The position numbers were made by a program, and so were the translations under genes. A DNA stretch of 42,943 nt from Devosia sp. (GTDB lineage Bacteria; Pseudomonadota; Alphaproteobacteria; Rhizobiales; Devosiaceae), in NCBI GenBank assembly GCA_015657675.1, contig JACDQI010000241.1:1-42943 (forward strand), read 5' to 3'. Positions 1 to 7,488 of the stretch are shown piece after piece (the stretch's first letter is position 1; the number at the start of each line of letters is the position of its first letter). The notes under the pieces were generated by a model, which worked only from the letters and a program-made list of their open reading frames with translations, was not told where the DNA came from and did no database searches.

Positions 1-333
1 ATGAACATCATCGGCGACGTCTCGGGCCACAAATGCATTCTCATCGACGATATCGTTGATTCCGGCGGCACCCTGGTCAACGCAGCCGAAGCCCTGATCA
101 AGGCCGGCGCCCTCGAAGTCTCGGCCTACATCACCCATGGCGTGCTCTCGGACGGCGCGGCTGAGCGCGTCGCTGGCAGCAAGCTCAAGGAACTGGTGAT
201 CACCGACTCGATCAACGAGAGCGAAAGCGTCGCTGCGGCCAAGAACATCCGCCGCATTTCCATCGCGCCACTAATGGGCGAGGCCATTGCCCGCACTGCC
301 TCCGAGCAGAGCGTTTCGAGCCTGCTCGACTAG
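1..333 (+). CDS. prs: Ribose-phosphate pyrophosphokinase, C-terminal part (cut by window start)
   Basis: This is the last third of PRPP synthetase, which makes phosphoribosyl pyrophosphate from ribose 5-phosphate and ATP for nucleotide, histidine and tryptophan synthesis in the cytoplasm. The PRPP-binding loop is visible as DDIVDSGGT near residues 16-24. It is followed by the AL..GA..V.AY.THGVLS stretch and a C-terminal SVSSLLD typical of the family. The first ATG of the window is almost certainly an internal methionine, because the family has about 310 residues and the EVMNIIGD context is internal. About 200 residues are missing upstream. The identification is firm. Confidence 0.95.
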   Translation: MNIIGDVSGHKCILIDDIVDSGGTLVNAAEALIKAGALEVSAYITHGVLSDGAAERVAGSKLKELVITDSINESESVAAAKNIRRISIAPLMGEAIARTASEQSVSSLLD

Positions 334-351
334 CCGCTTTCTGCAACCGCC

Positions 352-383
352 TGTCGAAATCGGCCGCTCTCGCGCGTCATTGT
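352..383 (+). promoter_or_regulatory. Putative ECF42-type promoter P1
   Basis: TGTCGAAAT at 352-360 and CGTCATTGT at 375-383, with 16 bases between TGTCGAA and CGTC, lie about 40 bases before the first YCII gene. The same -10 block occurs before two other genes of this cluster. TGTCGA/CGTC-like elements are reported for ECF42 sigma factors. Assignment to the neighbouring sigma factor is inference. Confidence 0.6.
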
Positions 384-424
384 CATGAAGGGCTACACTG
401 CCCGCTGATGAAAGGACGCGCGCC

Positions 425-820
425 ATGCAATACCTCCTGATGCTCTATGCCGACCAGTCGGCCGGACTGAAGATTCCGGCCGATGCTATGGCCAAGGTCA
501 TGGACCTTATGGGTGCCTATCAGGCGAGCCTCGAAAAGGCCGGCGCCTTCGTCATGACCTCGCCGCTCGATCGTGTGCAGAACGCACGCACGCTTCGCAT
601 GCAGGGCGGCACCATTGCCGAGCCTTCGCCCGGCGTCTTCGTCAACCAGGGTGGCGACCTCGCCGTGCACGATGGCCCCTATGCCGAAACCCGCGAGCAA
701 CTGGGCGGCTTTTACATCATCGAGGCGCCGGACATGCAGACCGCCCTCGATTGGGCGCGCCAGTGCCCGGCCGCCCAGTGGGGCCCCATCGAAGTACGGG
801 CCATGAAACCGGGCTTTTAA
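425..820 (+). CDS. YCII/DGPF-domain protein
   Basis: This 131-residue protein belongs to the YCII-related (DGPF) family, small proteins that genetically accompany ECF41/ECF42 sigma factors and whose biochemical role is unknown. It shows the family hallmarks: an N-terminal MQYLLMLYAD strand, the signature HDGPYAETREQLGGFY near residues 88-103, and the closing DWARQCPAAQWGPIEVRA segment. The start has AAAGGA eight bases upstream. It is the first of three related genes in a row and is preceded by promoter P1, so it is probably transcribed by the sigma factor at 2264-3508. Length is normal for the family. Confidence 0.88.
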   Translation: MQYLLMLYADQSAGLKIPADAMAKVMDLMGAYQASLEKAGAFVMTSPLDRVQNARTLRMQGGTIAEPSPGVFVNQGGDLAVHDGPYAETREQLGGFYIIEAPDMQTALDWARQCPAAQWGPIEVRAMKPGF

Positions 821-847
821 GCCCGCACAAAAAACTTCTGGTCGAAA

Positions 848-879
848 TGTAGAAGTTATTGTCGCGCTCGCGTCATTGT
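848..879 (+). promoter_or_regulatory. Putative ECF42-type promoter P2
   Basis: TGTAGAA at 848-854 and CGTCATTGT at 871-879 are separated by 16 bases, exactly as in P1, with one mismatch in the -35 block. The site lies 42 bases before the second YCII gene. A second TGGTCGAAAT-like sequence at about 838-848 has unsuitable spacing. Confidence 0.55.
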
Positions 880-921
880 AGTGCCGGACGGAGGGTCCGG
901 TCGAACAAGGAGACGAGCAAA

Positions 922-1275
922 ATGCAGTTCATGCTGCTCATTCACGGCGACGAATCCCAGATGAACGCCCTGGAAACCGACGACACCGGCATGTCGCCCG
1001 ACTACCACGCCTTCAATCAGGCGCTGATCAAGGCCGGCGCCATGCGCGGTGGCGAGCGCCTGCGTCCGACCTCGGCAGCGACGACTGTGCGGGTCCGGGA
1101 CAAGAAGGCGGTCGTCCTCGCCGGTCCGTATGCCGAAACCCAGGAACAGCTGGGGGGCTATTACCTCATCGACGTCCCCTCGCTCGACGAGGCAATCGAC
1201 TGGGCGAGCAAATGCCCCGCCGCACAGTTCGGCTCGATCGAGGTCCGCCCGATCTGGCCGACCCGACCCCAATAG
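922..1275 (+). CDS. YCII/DGPF-domain protein
   Basis: This is a second YCII-related protein of 117 residues. Characteristic segments are MQFMLLIHGDE at the N-terminus, GGERLRPTSAATT in the middle, and LAGPYAETQEQLGGYYLIDV as the DGPF-type signature, here with Gly preceded by Ala instead of Asp. The C-terminal DWASKCPAAQFGSIEVRP matches the first YCII gene. I chose the ATG at 922 because AAGGAGA lies just upstream and the family starts with MQ/RFMLLI. It has its own copy of the shared promoter (P2), so it can be expressed as a separate unit of the ECF42 regulon. The biochemical role is unknown. Confidence 0.87.
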   Translation: MQFMLLIHGDESQMNALETDDTGMSPDYHAFNQALIKAGAMRGGERLRPTSAATTVRVRDKKAVVLAGPYAETQEQLGGYYLIDVPSLDEAIDWASKCPAAQFGSIEVRPIWPTRPQ

Positions 1276-1283
1276 TCTGACTT

Positions 1284-1314
1284 GAGGCAGGCTGGATCGA
1301 TGCCGTCCTGCCTC
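1284..1314 (+). terminator. Hairpin after the second YCII gene
   Basis: GAGGCAGG (1284-1291) and CCTGCCTC (1307-1314) are perfect inverted arms around a 15-base loop, just downstream of the stop at 1275. There is no clear T tract, so it is a terminator-like hairpin rather than a certain intrinsic terminator. Confidence 0.4.
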
Positions 1315-1364
1315 GACCATCCAGACCGGGCCGAAGCGACGGCATGAAGTTTTGTTTGGCTGCG

Positions 1365-1396
1365 AGTCAAAATGGCCTTCGCTGCCGCGTCATTGT
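1365..1396 (+). promoter_or_regulatory. Putative ECF42-type promoter P3
   Basis: AGTCAAA (1365-1371) and CGTCATTGT (1388-1396), again 16 bases apart, lie 42 bases before the DUF1801 gene. The -10 block is identical to those of P1 and P2, while the -35 block keeps five of seven TGTCGAA positions. Confidence 0.55.
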
Positions 1397-1438
1397 AGCG
1401 TCGGGGCAAGAGACCTCGGCACGACAAGGAGAACAATC

Positions 1439-1873
1439 ATGGCCATCAGCAAGAAGTCCCAGAATTTCTCCGCCGAGGAAAAGGCGGCAATGAAGGAGCG
1501 CGCCGAGGAGCTGAAGCGCGAGAAACGCGGCGCCAGCGAAGCCGAGGACGCCAAGGCGGTGATCGACAAGATCGCCGCCATGGCCGAGCCGGATCGCAGC
1601 CTCGCCGGCCGCATTCACGAACTGGTCCTGGCCGCGGCGCCCGCTCTCAAGGCCAAGCTGTGGTACGGCATGCCCGCCTACTACAAGGATGGCAGGAACG
1701 TTTGCTTCTTCCAGGACGGCGGCAAGTTCAAGGCACGCTACTCCACCTTCGGCTTCAATGATCCCGCGCGGCTCGATGACGGCAATATGTGGCCCACCAG
1801 CTTCGCCGTGCTGAAGCTGACCGCGGCCGATGAGGCCCGCCTCACCGCCCTGGTCAAGCAGGCCGTCAGCTAA
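1439..1873 (+). CDS. DUF1801-domain protein (YdhG-like)
   Basis: This 144-residue protein has a charged helical N-terminus (residues 1-45, rich in Lys and Glu) followed by a DUF1801-type domain, recognisable from AAAPALKAKLWYGMPAYYKDGRNVCFFQ and the later FGFNDPARLDDGNMWP. Members are small globular proteins of unknown function with a possible ligand pocket. The start at 1439 follows AAGGAGAAC. It lies between YCII genes and carries the shared P3 promoter, so it probably belongs to the same ECF42 regulon. A twelve-base gap separates it from the third YCII gene, suggesting co-transcription. Confidence 0.8.
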   Translation: MAISKKSQNFSAEEKAAMKERAEELKREKRGASEAEDAKAVIDKIAAMAEPDRSLAGRIHELVLAAAPALKAKLWYGMPAYYKDGRNVCFFQDGGKFKARYSTFGFNDPARLDDGNMWPTSFAVLKLTAADEARLTALVKQAVS

Positions 1874-1885
1874 GGATCGCCCCCC

Positions 1886-2259
1886 ATGCGTTACATGATG
1901 CTGATCCACCACGACGAGGTCGCGCTCGCCAACGCCCCGCAGAAAGAACTCTGGGCCGACTATGCCGCGTTCAACGAAGCCCTCGCCAAGGCGGGCGGCC
2001 AGTCTTCTGCCGGGGAGCGGCTGCAGCCGCCTCGGCCGCCACCACCATCCGCACCCTTGGCGACAAAACTGAGGTGCTCGACGGCCCCTATGCCGATACA
2101 CGGGAGCAACTGGCAGGCTATTTCATGCTCGACGTGGCCGATCTCGACGAGGCCATCGCCTGGGCCCGCCGCTGCCCGAGCTCCCGCTATGGCGCCATCG
2201 AAATCCGTCCGCTCGCCGACACTTACCCAAAGCCCTACAAGAGCCTGCGGCAAGGCTGA
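1886..2259 (+). CDS. YCII/DGPF-domain protein, frame broken once
   Basis: This is the third YCII-related gene. Residues 1-48 (MRYMMLIHHDEVAL to GERLQP) read in one frame. The rest (SAATTIRTLGDK, then VLDGPYADTREQLAGYF and AIAWARRCPSSRYGAIEIRP) reads in another. Alignment with the gene at 922 places a one-base deletion near 2027-2031, in CAGCCGCCTCGG. Restoring one base gives a normal protein of 124 residues. As the sequence stands, the first frame runs on through the sigma factor gene and creates a spurious 540-residue fusion. The neighbours are the DUF1801 gene upstream and the sigma factor 4 bases downstream. The break is probably a sequencing error, though a recent mutation cannot be excluded. 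Confidence 0.82.
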
Positions 2260-2263
2260 AGCG

Positions 2264-3508
2264 ATGAACATACGGGACGATGAGGCGGCGCGCACCGCCG
2301 AACGCGTGGCTCGGGAGAGCTATGGCCGCCTCGTCGCGTACCTTTCAGCGCGCACCCGCGACGTCGCCGGTGCCGAAGACGCGCTGGCCGAGGCTTTTGC
2401 CACTGCCTTGCGCCTCTGGCCCGCCGACGGCGTGCCGGACAATCCGGATGCCTGGCTGCTCACTGTGGCGCGCCGCCGACAGACCGATGCACTGCGGCGA
2501 AACAAAACCCGCAAAGTGGGTGAGGAGCATCTGATGCTGATCTCCGACGAACTCGAAGCCGCCGCCGCCAACCCTGATGACATTCCGGACCGGCGACTTG
2601 GCCTGATGTTCGCATGCGCCCATCCCGCCATCGAGCGCGGCATGCGCGCACCGCTTATCCTCCAGACCATCCTCGGGCTGACCGCTATCGATATTGCAGC
2701 CGCATTTCTCATCTCGCCCGCCACCATGGGGCAGCGCCTGGTGCGCGCCAAGGCGCGCATCAAGGAGGCCGGCATTCCCTTCCGCGTCCCCGACAGGCAG
2801 GAACTGCCCGATCGGCTTGACGCCGTTCTGGACGCTGTCTATGCGGCCTATGCAAAAGGCTGGACCGAAATCGGCGAAGCCCAGGGAAATGCCCTCTCGT
2901 CCGAGGCCATCTGGCTCGGCCGCCTGCTCGTCGGCCTGCTGCCCGATGAGCCAGAGGCCAAGGGCATGCTGGCCCTCATGCTCTATACCGAAGCCCGTCG
3001 CGCAGCCCGCCGCACCGCCGATGGCGCCTATGTGCCGCTCGATGCCCAGAACACGCGCCTCTGGGACAGTTGGCAGCTCAACCTCGCCGAAGACCTGCTG
3101 CGCCAGGCCAATGCCGGCGGACCGAGCGGCCGCTACCAGATCGAAGCCGCCATCCAGTCGGCGCACATGGCGCGACGACTGCACGGCGCCGCCACCTGGC
3201 CCGCCATCCTCCAGCTTTACGACCACCTTTTCGCCTTGACCACGTCACCCGTCGTCGCCCTCAATCGCGCCGCAGCACTGTCGGAAGTCGAAGGGCCCGC
3301 GGCCGCGCTCCCTGCGCTAGATGCCCTGGGCGTCGACCCGCGCATGAACGACTATCAGCCTTACTGGGCCGCTCGTGGCCATGTCCTCGCCCAGACCGGC
3401 GACAAATCCGGCGCTATCGAAGCCCTCACGCTCGCCATCGGCCTATCCAGCGACAGCGCCGTCCGTGCCTGGCTGCGCCAGCGCATCCAGGCCCTTCAAG
3501 ACGGCTGA
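2264..3508 (+). CDS. ECF42-type RNA polymerase sigma factor with C-terminal TPR-like extension
   Basis: This 414-residue protein combines an ECF sigma-70 core with a long C-terminal extension, the build of the ECF42 group (annotated as DUF6596/TPR). Region 2 spans roughly residues 15-85 (AEDALAEAFATALRLWP, then PDAWLLTVARRRQTDALRR). Region 4 lies around 125-170 (LGLTAIDIAAAFLISPATMGQRLVRAKARI). The extension carries the family-typical LDAVYAAYAKGW, LGRLLVGLLPDEPEAKGMLALM and a final helical repeat LNRAAALSEVEG onwards. The ATG at 2264 is the true start: upstream sequence in the same frame is the broken YCII gene. ECF42 factors have no classical anti-sigma factor, and the C-terminal extension is thought to control them. 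Clustering with DGPF genes supports the call. Confidence 0.9.
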   Translation: MNIRDDEAARTAERVARESYGRLVAYLSARTRDVAGAEDALAEAFATALRLWPADGVPDNPDAWLLTVARRRQTDALRRNKTRKVGEEHLMLISDELEAAAANPDDIPDRRLGLMFACAHPAIERGMRAPLILQTILGLTAIDIAAAFLISPATMGQRLVRAKARIKEAGIPFRVPDRQELPDRLDAVLDAVYAAYAKGWTEIGEAQGNALSSEAIWLGRLLVGLLPDEPEAKGMLALMLYTEARRAARRTADGAYVPLDAQNTRLWDSWQLNLAEDLLRQANAGGPSGRYQIEAAIQSAHMARRLHGAATWPAILQLYDHLFALTTSPVVALNRAAALSEVEGPAAALPALDALGVDPRMNDYQPYWAARGHVLAQTGDKSGAIEALTLAIGLSSDSAVRAWLRQRIQALQDG

Positions 3509-3521
3509 GTAGGACAGCCGA

Positions 3522-3788
3522 CTACTTGTCCTTGATGGCCGCGGCCAGCGTGTCGTTTAACCGGGTCTGCCACCCTTTGCCGCCGCGCTTGAAATGCTCG
3601 ATCACCGCCTGATCGAGCCGCAGCGTCACCTGTCGCTTCGGCTGCTCGATCCGCGGTCGGCCCTTGGGCATGGGGATACCGAGTTCAGCGAACACATCCT
3701 TTGCCGGCCGGATCCGCTTGATCTCGTCGTCCGTCAGCGGCGCTGTTTCATAGTCTGCGAGAAACGGATCGAGCTTTTTAGATGCCAT
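3522..3788 (-). CDS. brnA: BrnA-family antitoxin
   Basis: This 88-residue protein is the antitoxin of a type II BrnT/BrnA module. The C-terminal half shows the ribbon-helix-helix DNA-binding segment KRQVTLRLDQAVIEHFKRGGKGWQTRLNDTL, which in BrnA binds the operon promoter. The N-terminal part (ADYETAPLTDDEIKRIRPAKDVF) should wrap the toxin. It overlaps the toxin gene by 11 bases, indicating translational coupling, with the toxin first as usual for brnTA. It converges on the sigma factor gene at 3508. The identification rests on sequence style and gene order. Confidence 0.9.
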   Translation of the reverse strand: MASKKLDPFLADYETAPLTDDEIKRIRPAKDVFAELGIPMPKGRPRIEQPKRQVTLRLDQAVIEHFKRGGKGWQTRLNDTLAAAIKDK

Positions 3789-4041
3789 AGCGCTGTGCTT
3801 CCTTCATGTGCATACGGCGCACGCTGATGATGCGCAAAACCTCCGCGCGGTATGTAAACGCCACAAACAGCCTTACATCACCTGCACGACCAAAGGCCCT
3901 GAACCGGCGCTCGCCGTAGTCGGCACGCTTGTCTTCCTCGATGGCGGCACCGTCCCAGTCGAACTCATAGACGACCTCAAACCCGAAGCCTCGATGCTCA
4001 CGATTCCATTCCGACTTGGCGTCGTCCCACTCGAAGTCCAT
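3778..4041 (-). CDS. brnT: BrnT-family ribonuclease toxin
   Basis: This 87-residue protein is the toxin of the module, expected to be a RelE-fold ribonuclease that stops translation. It starts with the typical BrnT opening DFEWDDAKSEWNREHRGFGFE. It continues with FRAFGRAGDVRLFVAFTYRAEVLRIISVRRMHMKEAQRYG, containing the conserved R..G....R.L.V..T.R....RIIS.R.A...E...Y pattern of the family. GGAGG lies four bases before the ATG. The promoter just upstream contains an inverted repeat suited to autoregulation by the BrnA-BrnT complex. The gene appears intact. Confidence 0.92.
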   Translation of the reverse strand: MDFEWDDAKSEWNREHRGFGFEVVYEFDWDGAAIEEDKRADYGERRFRAFGRAGDVRLFVAFTYRAEVLRIISVRRMHMKEAQRYGI

Positions 4042-4056
4042 GGCGCCTCCGGTCGA

Positions 4057-4087
4057 TTAAATGTAACTACATTAAATCCCCTGTCAA
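4057..4087 (-). promoter_or_regulatory. brnTA promoter with autoregulatory operator
   Basis: On the minus strand a consensus -35 TTGACA (4087-4082) is followed after 16 bases by TACATT (4065-4060) as -10. A dyad ATGTA-AC-TACAT (4061-4072), extended by TTAA/TAAA on its flanks (4057-4076), covers the -10 and part of the spacer. A bound ribbon-helix-helix BrnA would block RNA polymerase here. The AT-rich block stands out in GC-rich surroundings. Confidence 0.65.
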
Positions 4088-4093
4088 GGTCGC

Positions 4094-4122
4094 TTGCCCG
4101 TCAGGCGGGTTTCCTCTATATC
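4094..4122 (+). promoter_or_regulatory. Possible rplY promoter
   Basis: TTGCCC (4094-4099) and TATATC (4117-4122), 17 bases apart, lie about 93 bases before the rplY start. Each matches four of six consensus positions. This is the best candidate in the interval after brnTA. Confidence 0.4.
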
Positions 4123-4214
4123 CCGCCGCCATGAAGTGCCCGTCACCCCTGGAGGACGGGTGCGTGAGCTTTTGGCTGTCAAAGGTTCACACCAACCCAT
4201 GAATGGAAAATTCA

Positions 4215-4847
4215 ATGGCTGCTGCAAAAGAGCTTAAGGCTCAGACGCGGACGGGAGTGGGCAAGGGGGCCGCTCGTGCACTGCGTCGTCAAGGACTGAT
4301 CCCCGCCGTGATCTACGGCGACAAGAAGCCCCCCCCTCGCCATCGCGATCTCGACCAACGAAGCCAACAAGCGCATCTATGCCGGCGGCTTCCTCTCCCA
4401 CATCCTCACCCTGGACGTGGACGGCGAGAAGCATCAGGTGATCCCGCGCGACTACCAGCTCGACGTGGTCAAGGACTTCCCGCTGCATGTGGATTTCCTC
4501 CGCATCGGCAAGGGCTCCAAGATCAACGTCCAGGTTCACGTTGAATTCATCAACGAAGAGGCAAGCCCGGGCATCAAGCGCGGCGGTGTGCTCAACATCG
4601 TGCACCACACCCTCGACCTGACCGTTTCTGCCGACAATATCCCGGAAAAGATCACCGTTGATCTGACCGGCAAGGATATCGGCGACTCGATCCACATCTC
4701 CTCGATCCAGCTGCCGGCCGTGCCACCGACCACAGCCACGAGGACGACCTGACCATCGCGACCATTGTTGCACCGTCGGGCCTGCGTTCGGAAGAAGCTG
4801 AGGCCGGTGCCGCTGCTGCTCCGGCTGCGGCCGCCAAGAAGGAATAA
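4215..4847 (+). CDS. rplY: 50S ribosomal protein L25/Ctc, frame broken twice
   Basis: This is the long (TL5/Ctc) form of L25, which binds 5S rRNA in the large ribosomal subunit. The ATG at 4215 begins [14 protein letters not shown], followed by [18 protein letters not shown]. Two single-base indels break the frame. There are eight Cs at 4329-4336 where seven restore the reading [11 protein letters not shown], and a G is missing near 4720 where GCCGGTGCC is expected. The breaks compensate, so the start and the TAA at 4845 are in one frame and the repaired protein has 210 residues. The middle frame holds [16 protein letters not shown] and [15 protein letters not shown], core L25 motifs. The Ala-rich tail PAAAAKKE is usual. 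It is followed by pth, the standard order. Confidence 0.93.
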
Positions 4848-4855
4848 CCTTCATT

Positions 4856-4879
4856 AGGGGTGGGCCAAGGCCCGCCCCT
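4856..4879 (+). terminator. Hairpin between rplY and pth
   Basis: AGGGGTGGGCC (4856-4866) can pair with GGCCCGCCCCT (4869-4879), with one G-U pair and a very short loop, followed by TCTCTT. It begins nine bases after the rplY stop and lies before the pth start, so it may act as a partial terminator or mRNA stabiliser within the operon. Confidence 0.45.
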
Positions 4880-4898
4880 TCTCTTCCGGAGAGACGCG

Positions 4899-5639
4899 AT
4901 GCATCTCCTTGTCGGCCTCGGCAATCCCGGGGACAAGTATCGCAACAACCGCCACAATATCGGTTTCATGGCTGCCGACGCCATCGCGCGGCGCCACGGC
5001 TTCCCCGGCTTCCGCGAGAAATTCCAGGGTCTGGTGTCCGAAGGTCAGATCGCCGGCGAGCGCGTGCTGATCCTCAAGCCGCAGACCTTCATGAACTCCT
5101 CCGGCGACAGCGTGCAGGCGCTGACGAGCTTTTACAAGCTCGGCCCGGCCGACGTCACCGTGCTCTATGACGAGCTCGACCTCATCCCCGGCAAGGTCCG
5201 GGTCAAGCGCGGCGGCGGCAATGGCGGCCACAATGGCCTCCGCTCGATCGACCCACAGCTCGGAACCGAATACCGCCGCATCCGCCTCGGCATCGGCCAT
5301 CCCGGGCACAAGGACAGGGTGATGCCCTGGGTGCTGGGCGATTTCTCCAAGGCTGACGCCGAGTGGCTCAATCCGCTGCTCGACGCCATCGCCGACAATG
5401 CCGGCATGATCATCTCCGGCGACGACAATGGCCTGATGAACAAGCTCGCTCTCGCCATTGGCGGCGACGGGGCGGAACGCCCCCAGCGCCCGCCCACTGC
5501 CGATCCCACGCGGCCCAAGGCCCAAAGCCACATCCGCGCCGCCCGCCCGGCCGAACCGCAGGCAAAGCTGCCCGAGACAGGCCCGATGGCCGACATGCTG
5601 CGGAAGATTTTCAGGAAGGATGGCGACGGCAACAGCTGA
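4899..5639 (+). CDS. pth: Peptidyl-tRNA hydrolase
   Basis: This enzyme recycles peptidyl-tRNAs that drop off ribosomes by hydrolysing the ester bond (EC 3.1.1.29). The protein has 246 residues and begins MHLLVGLGNPGDKY. The catalytic histidine sits in NNRHNIGF (His19), with further active-site segments LKPQTFMNSSG, VLYDELDLIPGKVR and GGNGGHNGLRSI. About 50 C-terminal residues form a Pro/Ala/Arg-rich tail ending in MADMLRKIFRKD, as in other alphaproteobacterial Pth proteins. The ATG at 4899 follows GGAGAG. It shares the rplY operon and is followed 22 bases later by the ATPase gene. Confidence 0.96.
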   Translation: MHLLVGLGNPGDKYRNNRHNIGFMAADAIARRHGFPGFREKFQGLVSEGQIAGERVLILKPQTFMNSSGDSVQALTSFYKLGPADVTVLYDELDLIPGKVRVKRGGGNGGHNGLRSIDPQLGTEYRRIRLGIGHPGHKDRVMPWVLGDFSKADAEWLNPLLDAIADNAGMIISGDDNGLMNKLALAIGGDGAERPQRPPTADPTRPKAQSHIRAARPAEPQAKLPETGPMADMLRKIFRKDGDGNS

Positions 5640-5661
5640 CCATCCGACAAGGAGGGACAAG

Positions 5662-6215
5662 TTGAACCGTTTCGTCGTGATCTCCGGCTGCTCGAGTGGC
5701 GGCAAGTCGAGCCTATTGGCCGAACTGGCGCGTCGTGGCTATGCCGTCGTCGAAGAACCCGGGCGCCGCATCGTGCGCGAAGAGTCAGCATCGGGCGGCA
5801 CTGCCCTGCCCTGGCTCGATGCCCACGCATTCATCCGCCGTGCCCTTGCCATGGCGGCGGCAGACCTTGCATCTGCGGCTGCCAACCCGGGTTGGACGTT
5901 CTTCGACCGCTCCGCCATCGACGCCGCCTCGGCGCACGCCGACATAAAGGGCACTCCGCTCAGCCACCCGCCCGGGCGCTACCACCGTACCATTTCATGG
6001 CGCCACCCTGGCCAGAGCTCTACGTCACCGACGGAGAACGGCGCCATGGTCTCCACCAGGCGATTGCAGAATATGACCGCCTGCTGCGCGACTACCCTGC
6101 CCTGGGCTACGATGTCGTTCTGCTCCCCCGCCTCAGCATCGCAGAGCGCGCCGATTTCGTTCTCGCTACGCTTGGCGCGGCGCCGGAAGGTCTCCCACCC
6201 GCTCTTGGCGATTGA
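5662..6215 (+). CDS. P-loop ATP-binding protein (AAA_28-like), frame broken once
   Basis: The TTG at 5662, preceded by AAGGAGGG, starts a small P-loop protein: [21 protein letters not shown] carries the Walker A motif near residues 8-15, followed by [14 protein letters not shown] second frame continues [20 protein letters not shown] and [19 protein letters not shown], the conserved C-terminal half of AAA_28-type nucleotide-binding proteins. The join falls in ACCATTTCATGG at about 5991-5999, where one base is missing. The repaired length is 184 residues. The family resembles small kinases or chaperone-like NTPases of unknown substrate. It lies between pth and ychF on the same strand. The break is probably a sequencing error. 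Confidence 0.8.
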
Positions 6216-6268
6216 CATTGACGGGCCTTCCACCGATTGGAAGGCGCAATGAACTTCGGAGACGTGCA

Positions 6269-7366
6269 ATGGGTTTCAAGATGGGGATCGTGGGGCTGCC
6301 AAACGTGGGCAAATCCACCCTGTTCAATGCGCTGACGCGCACCGCCAACGCCCAGGCCGCGAACTTTCCGTTCTGCACCATCGAGCCCAATACCGGCGAA
6401 GTGGCCGTGCCCGACAGTCGGCTCGATAAGCTCGCCGCCGTCGGCAAGAGCCAGCAGATCATTCCGGCCCGCATGAGCTTTGTCGACATTGCCGGTCTCG
6501 TCAAAGGCGCCAGCAAGGGCGAAGGCCTCGGCAACCAGTTCCTCGCCAATATCCGCGAGTGCGACGCCATCGCCTATGTGCTGCGCTGCTTCGAGGACGG
6601 CAACATCATCCACGTCGCCAACAAGGTTGATCCGCTGGCCGACGCCGAAGTGGTCGAGACCGAGCTGATGCTCGCTGATCTCGAAAGCCTCGAAAAGCGC
6701 CGCACCGGCGTCGAAAAGAAAGCCAAGCAGGCCGACAAGGACGCCAAGGTCACGCTCGACCTCATCGACCGCGCTCTGGTGCTGCTACGCGAAGGCAAGT
6801 CCGCCCGTCTCGTTGTCCGCTCAGCCGAGGAGGAAAAGCCCTTCAACGAGCTGCAGCTCCTCACGTCAAAGCCGGCGCTCTATGTCTGCAATGTCGATGA
6901 GGCCTCTGCCGCCACCGGCAATGCCATGACCAAGCAGGTCGAAGAATACGCCAGGCAGCACAACGCCGCGGTCATCGTCATCTCCGCCGAGATCGAGAGC
7001 CAGCTGGCCCAGTTGCCCGATGTCGAACAGGCCGAATACCTCGAAAGCCTCGGCCTGCACGAGCCGGGCTTGAATCGTTTGATCCGCGAAGCCTACCAAC
7101 TGCTTGGCCTGCAGACCTATTTTACCGTCGGCCCGAAAGAGGCACGCGCCTGGACCATCCACAAGGGCGACCGCGCCCCGCAGGCCGCCGGCGTCATCCA
7201 CACCGATTTTGAGCGCGGCTTCATCCGCGCGCAAACCATTGCCTATGATGATTACGTGACGCTCGGCGGCGAAGTACCGGCCAAAGAAGCCGGCAAGGCG
7301 CGCGATGAAGGCAAGGAATATGTCGTCAAGGATGGCGACGTGATGCTCTTCAAGTTCAACACCTGA
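6269..7366 (+). CDS. ychF: Redox-regulated GTPase-like ATPase YchF
   Basis: YchF/Ola1 is a universally conserved P-loop protein of the Obg class that hydrolyses ATP, associates with ribosomes and is linked to oxidative stress and translation quality control. The 365 residues show G1 GLPNVGKST (9-17), the G3-like [37 protein letters not shown], and a C-terminal TGS domain ([17 protein letters not shown], later [15 protein letters not shown]). The start at 6269 gives the standard MGFKMGIVG opening. An in-frame upstream ATG at 6212 overlaps the preceding gene and is unlikely to be used. Length is exactly that of the family. Confidence 0.97.
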   Translation: MGFKMGIVGLPNVGKSTLFNALTRTANAQAANFPFCTIEPNTGEVAVPDSRLDKLAAVGKSQQIIPARMSFVDIAGLVKGASKGEGLGNQFLANIRECDAIAYVLRCFEDGNIIHVANKVDPLADAEVVETELMLADLESLEKRRTGVEKKAKQADKDAKVTLDLIDRALVLLREGKSARLVVRSAEEEKPFNELQLLTSKPALYVCNVDEASAATGNAMTKQVEEYARQHNAAVIVISAEIESQLAQLPDVEQAEYLESLGLHEPGLNRLIREAYQLLGLQTYFTVGPKEARAWTIHKGDRAPQAAGVIHTDFERGFIRAQTIAYDDYVTLGGEVPAKEAGKARDEGKEYVVKDGDVMLFKFNT

Positions 7367-7424
7367 GTGTGCGGCGGGCGTGCGTCTGCCCGCTCATCCA
7401 TGTTGCGAAATGCTGCAATGACAG

Positions 7425-7455
7425 GCGGACCGATCCAGCGTAACTGTCGGTCCGC
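7425..7455 (+). terminator. Intrinsic terminator-like hairpin after ychF
   Basis: GCGGACCGA (7425-7433) and TCGGTCCGC (7447-7455) are perfect nine-base arms with a 13-base loop. About ten bases later follows CCTTTTAAG. A weaker hairpin GCGGGC/GCCCGC lies just before, in 7374-7393. Together they probably end the rplY-ychF transcript. Confidence 0.6.
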
Positions 7456-7488
7456 AAACCTGCTCCTTTTAAGCACCTGATCGTTTTC

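Noticed and set aside
1886-3508. A single 540-residue reading frame that looks like a YCII-sigma factor fusion
   Set aside because: The middle part is out-of-frame sequence caused by one missing base near 2027-2031. The true YCII end reads in another frame to 2259, and the sigma factor has its own start at 2264.
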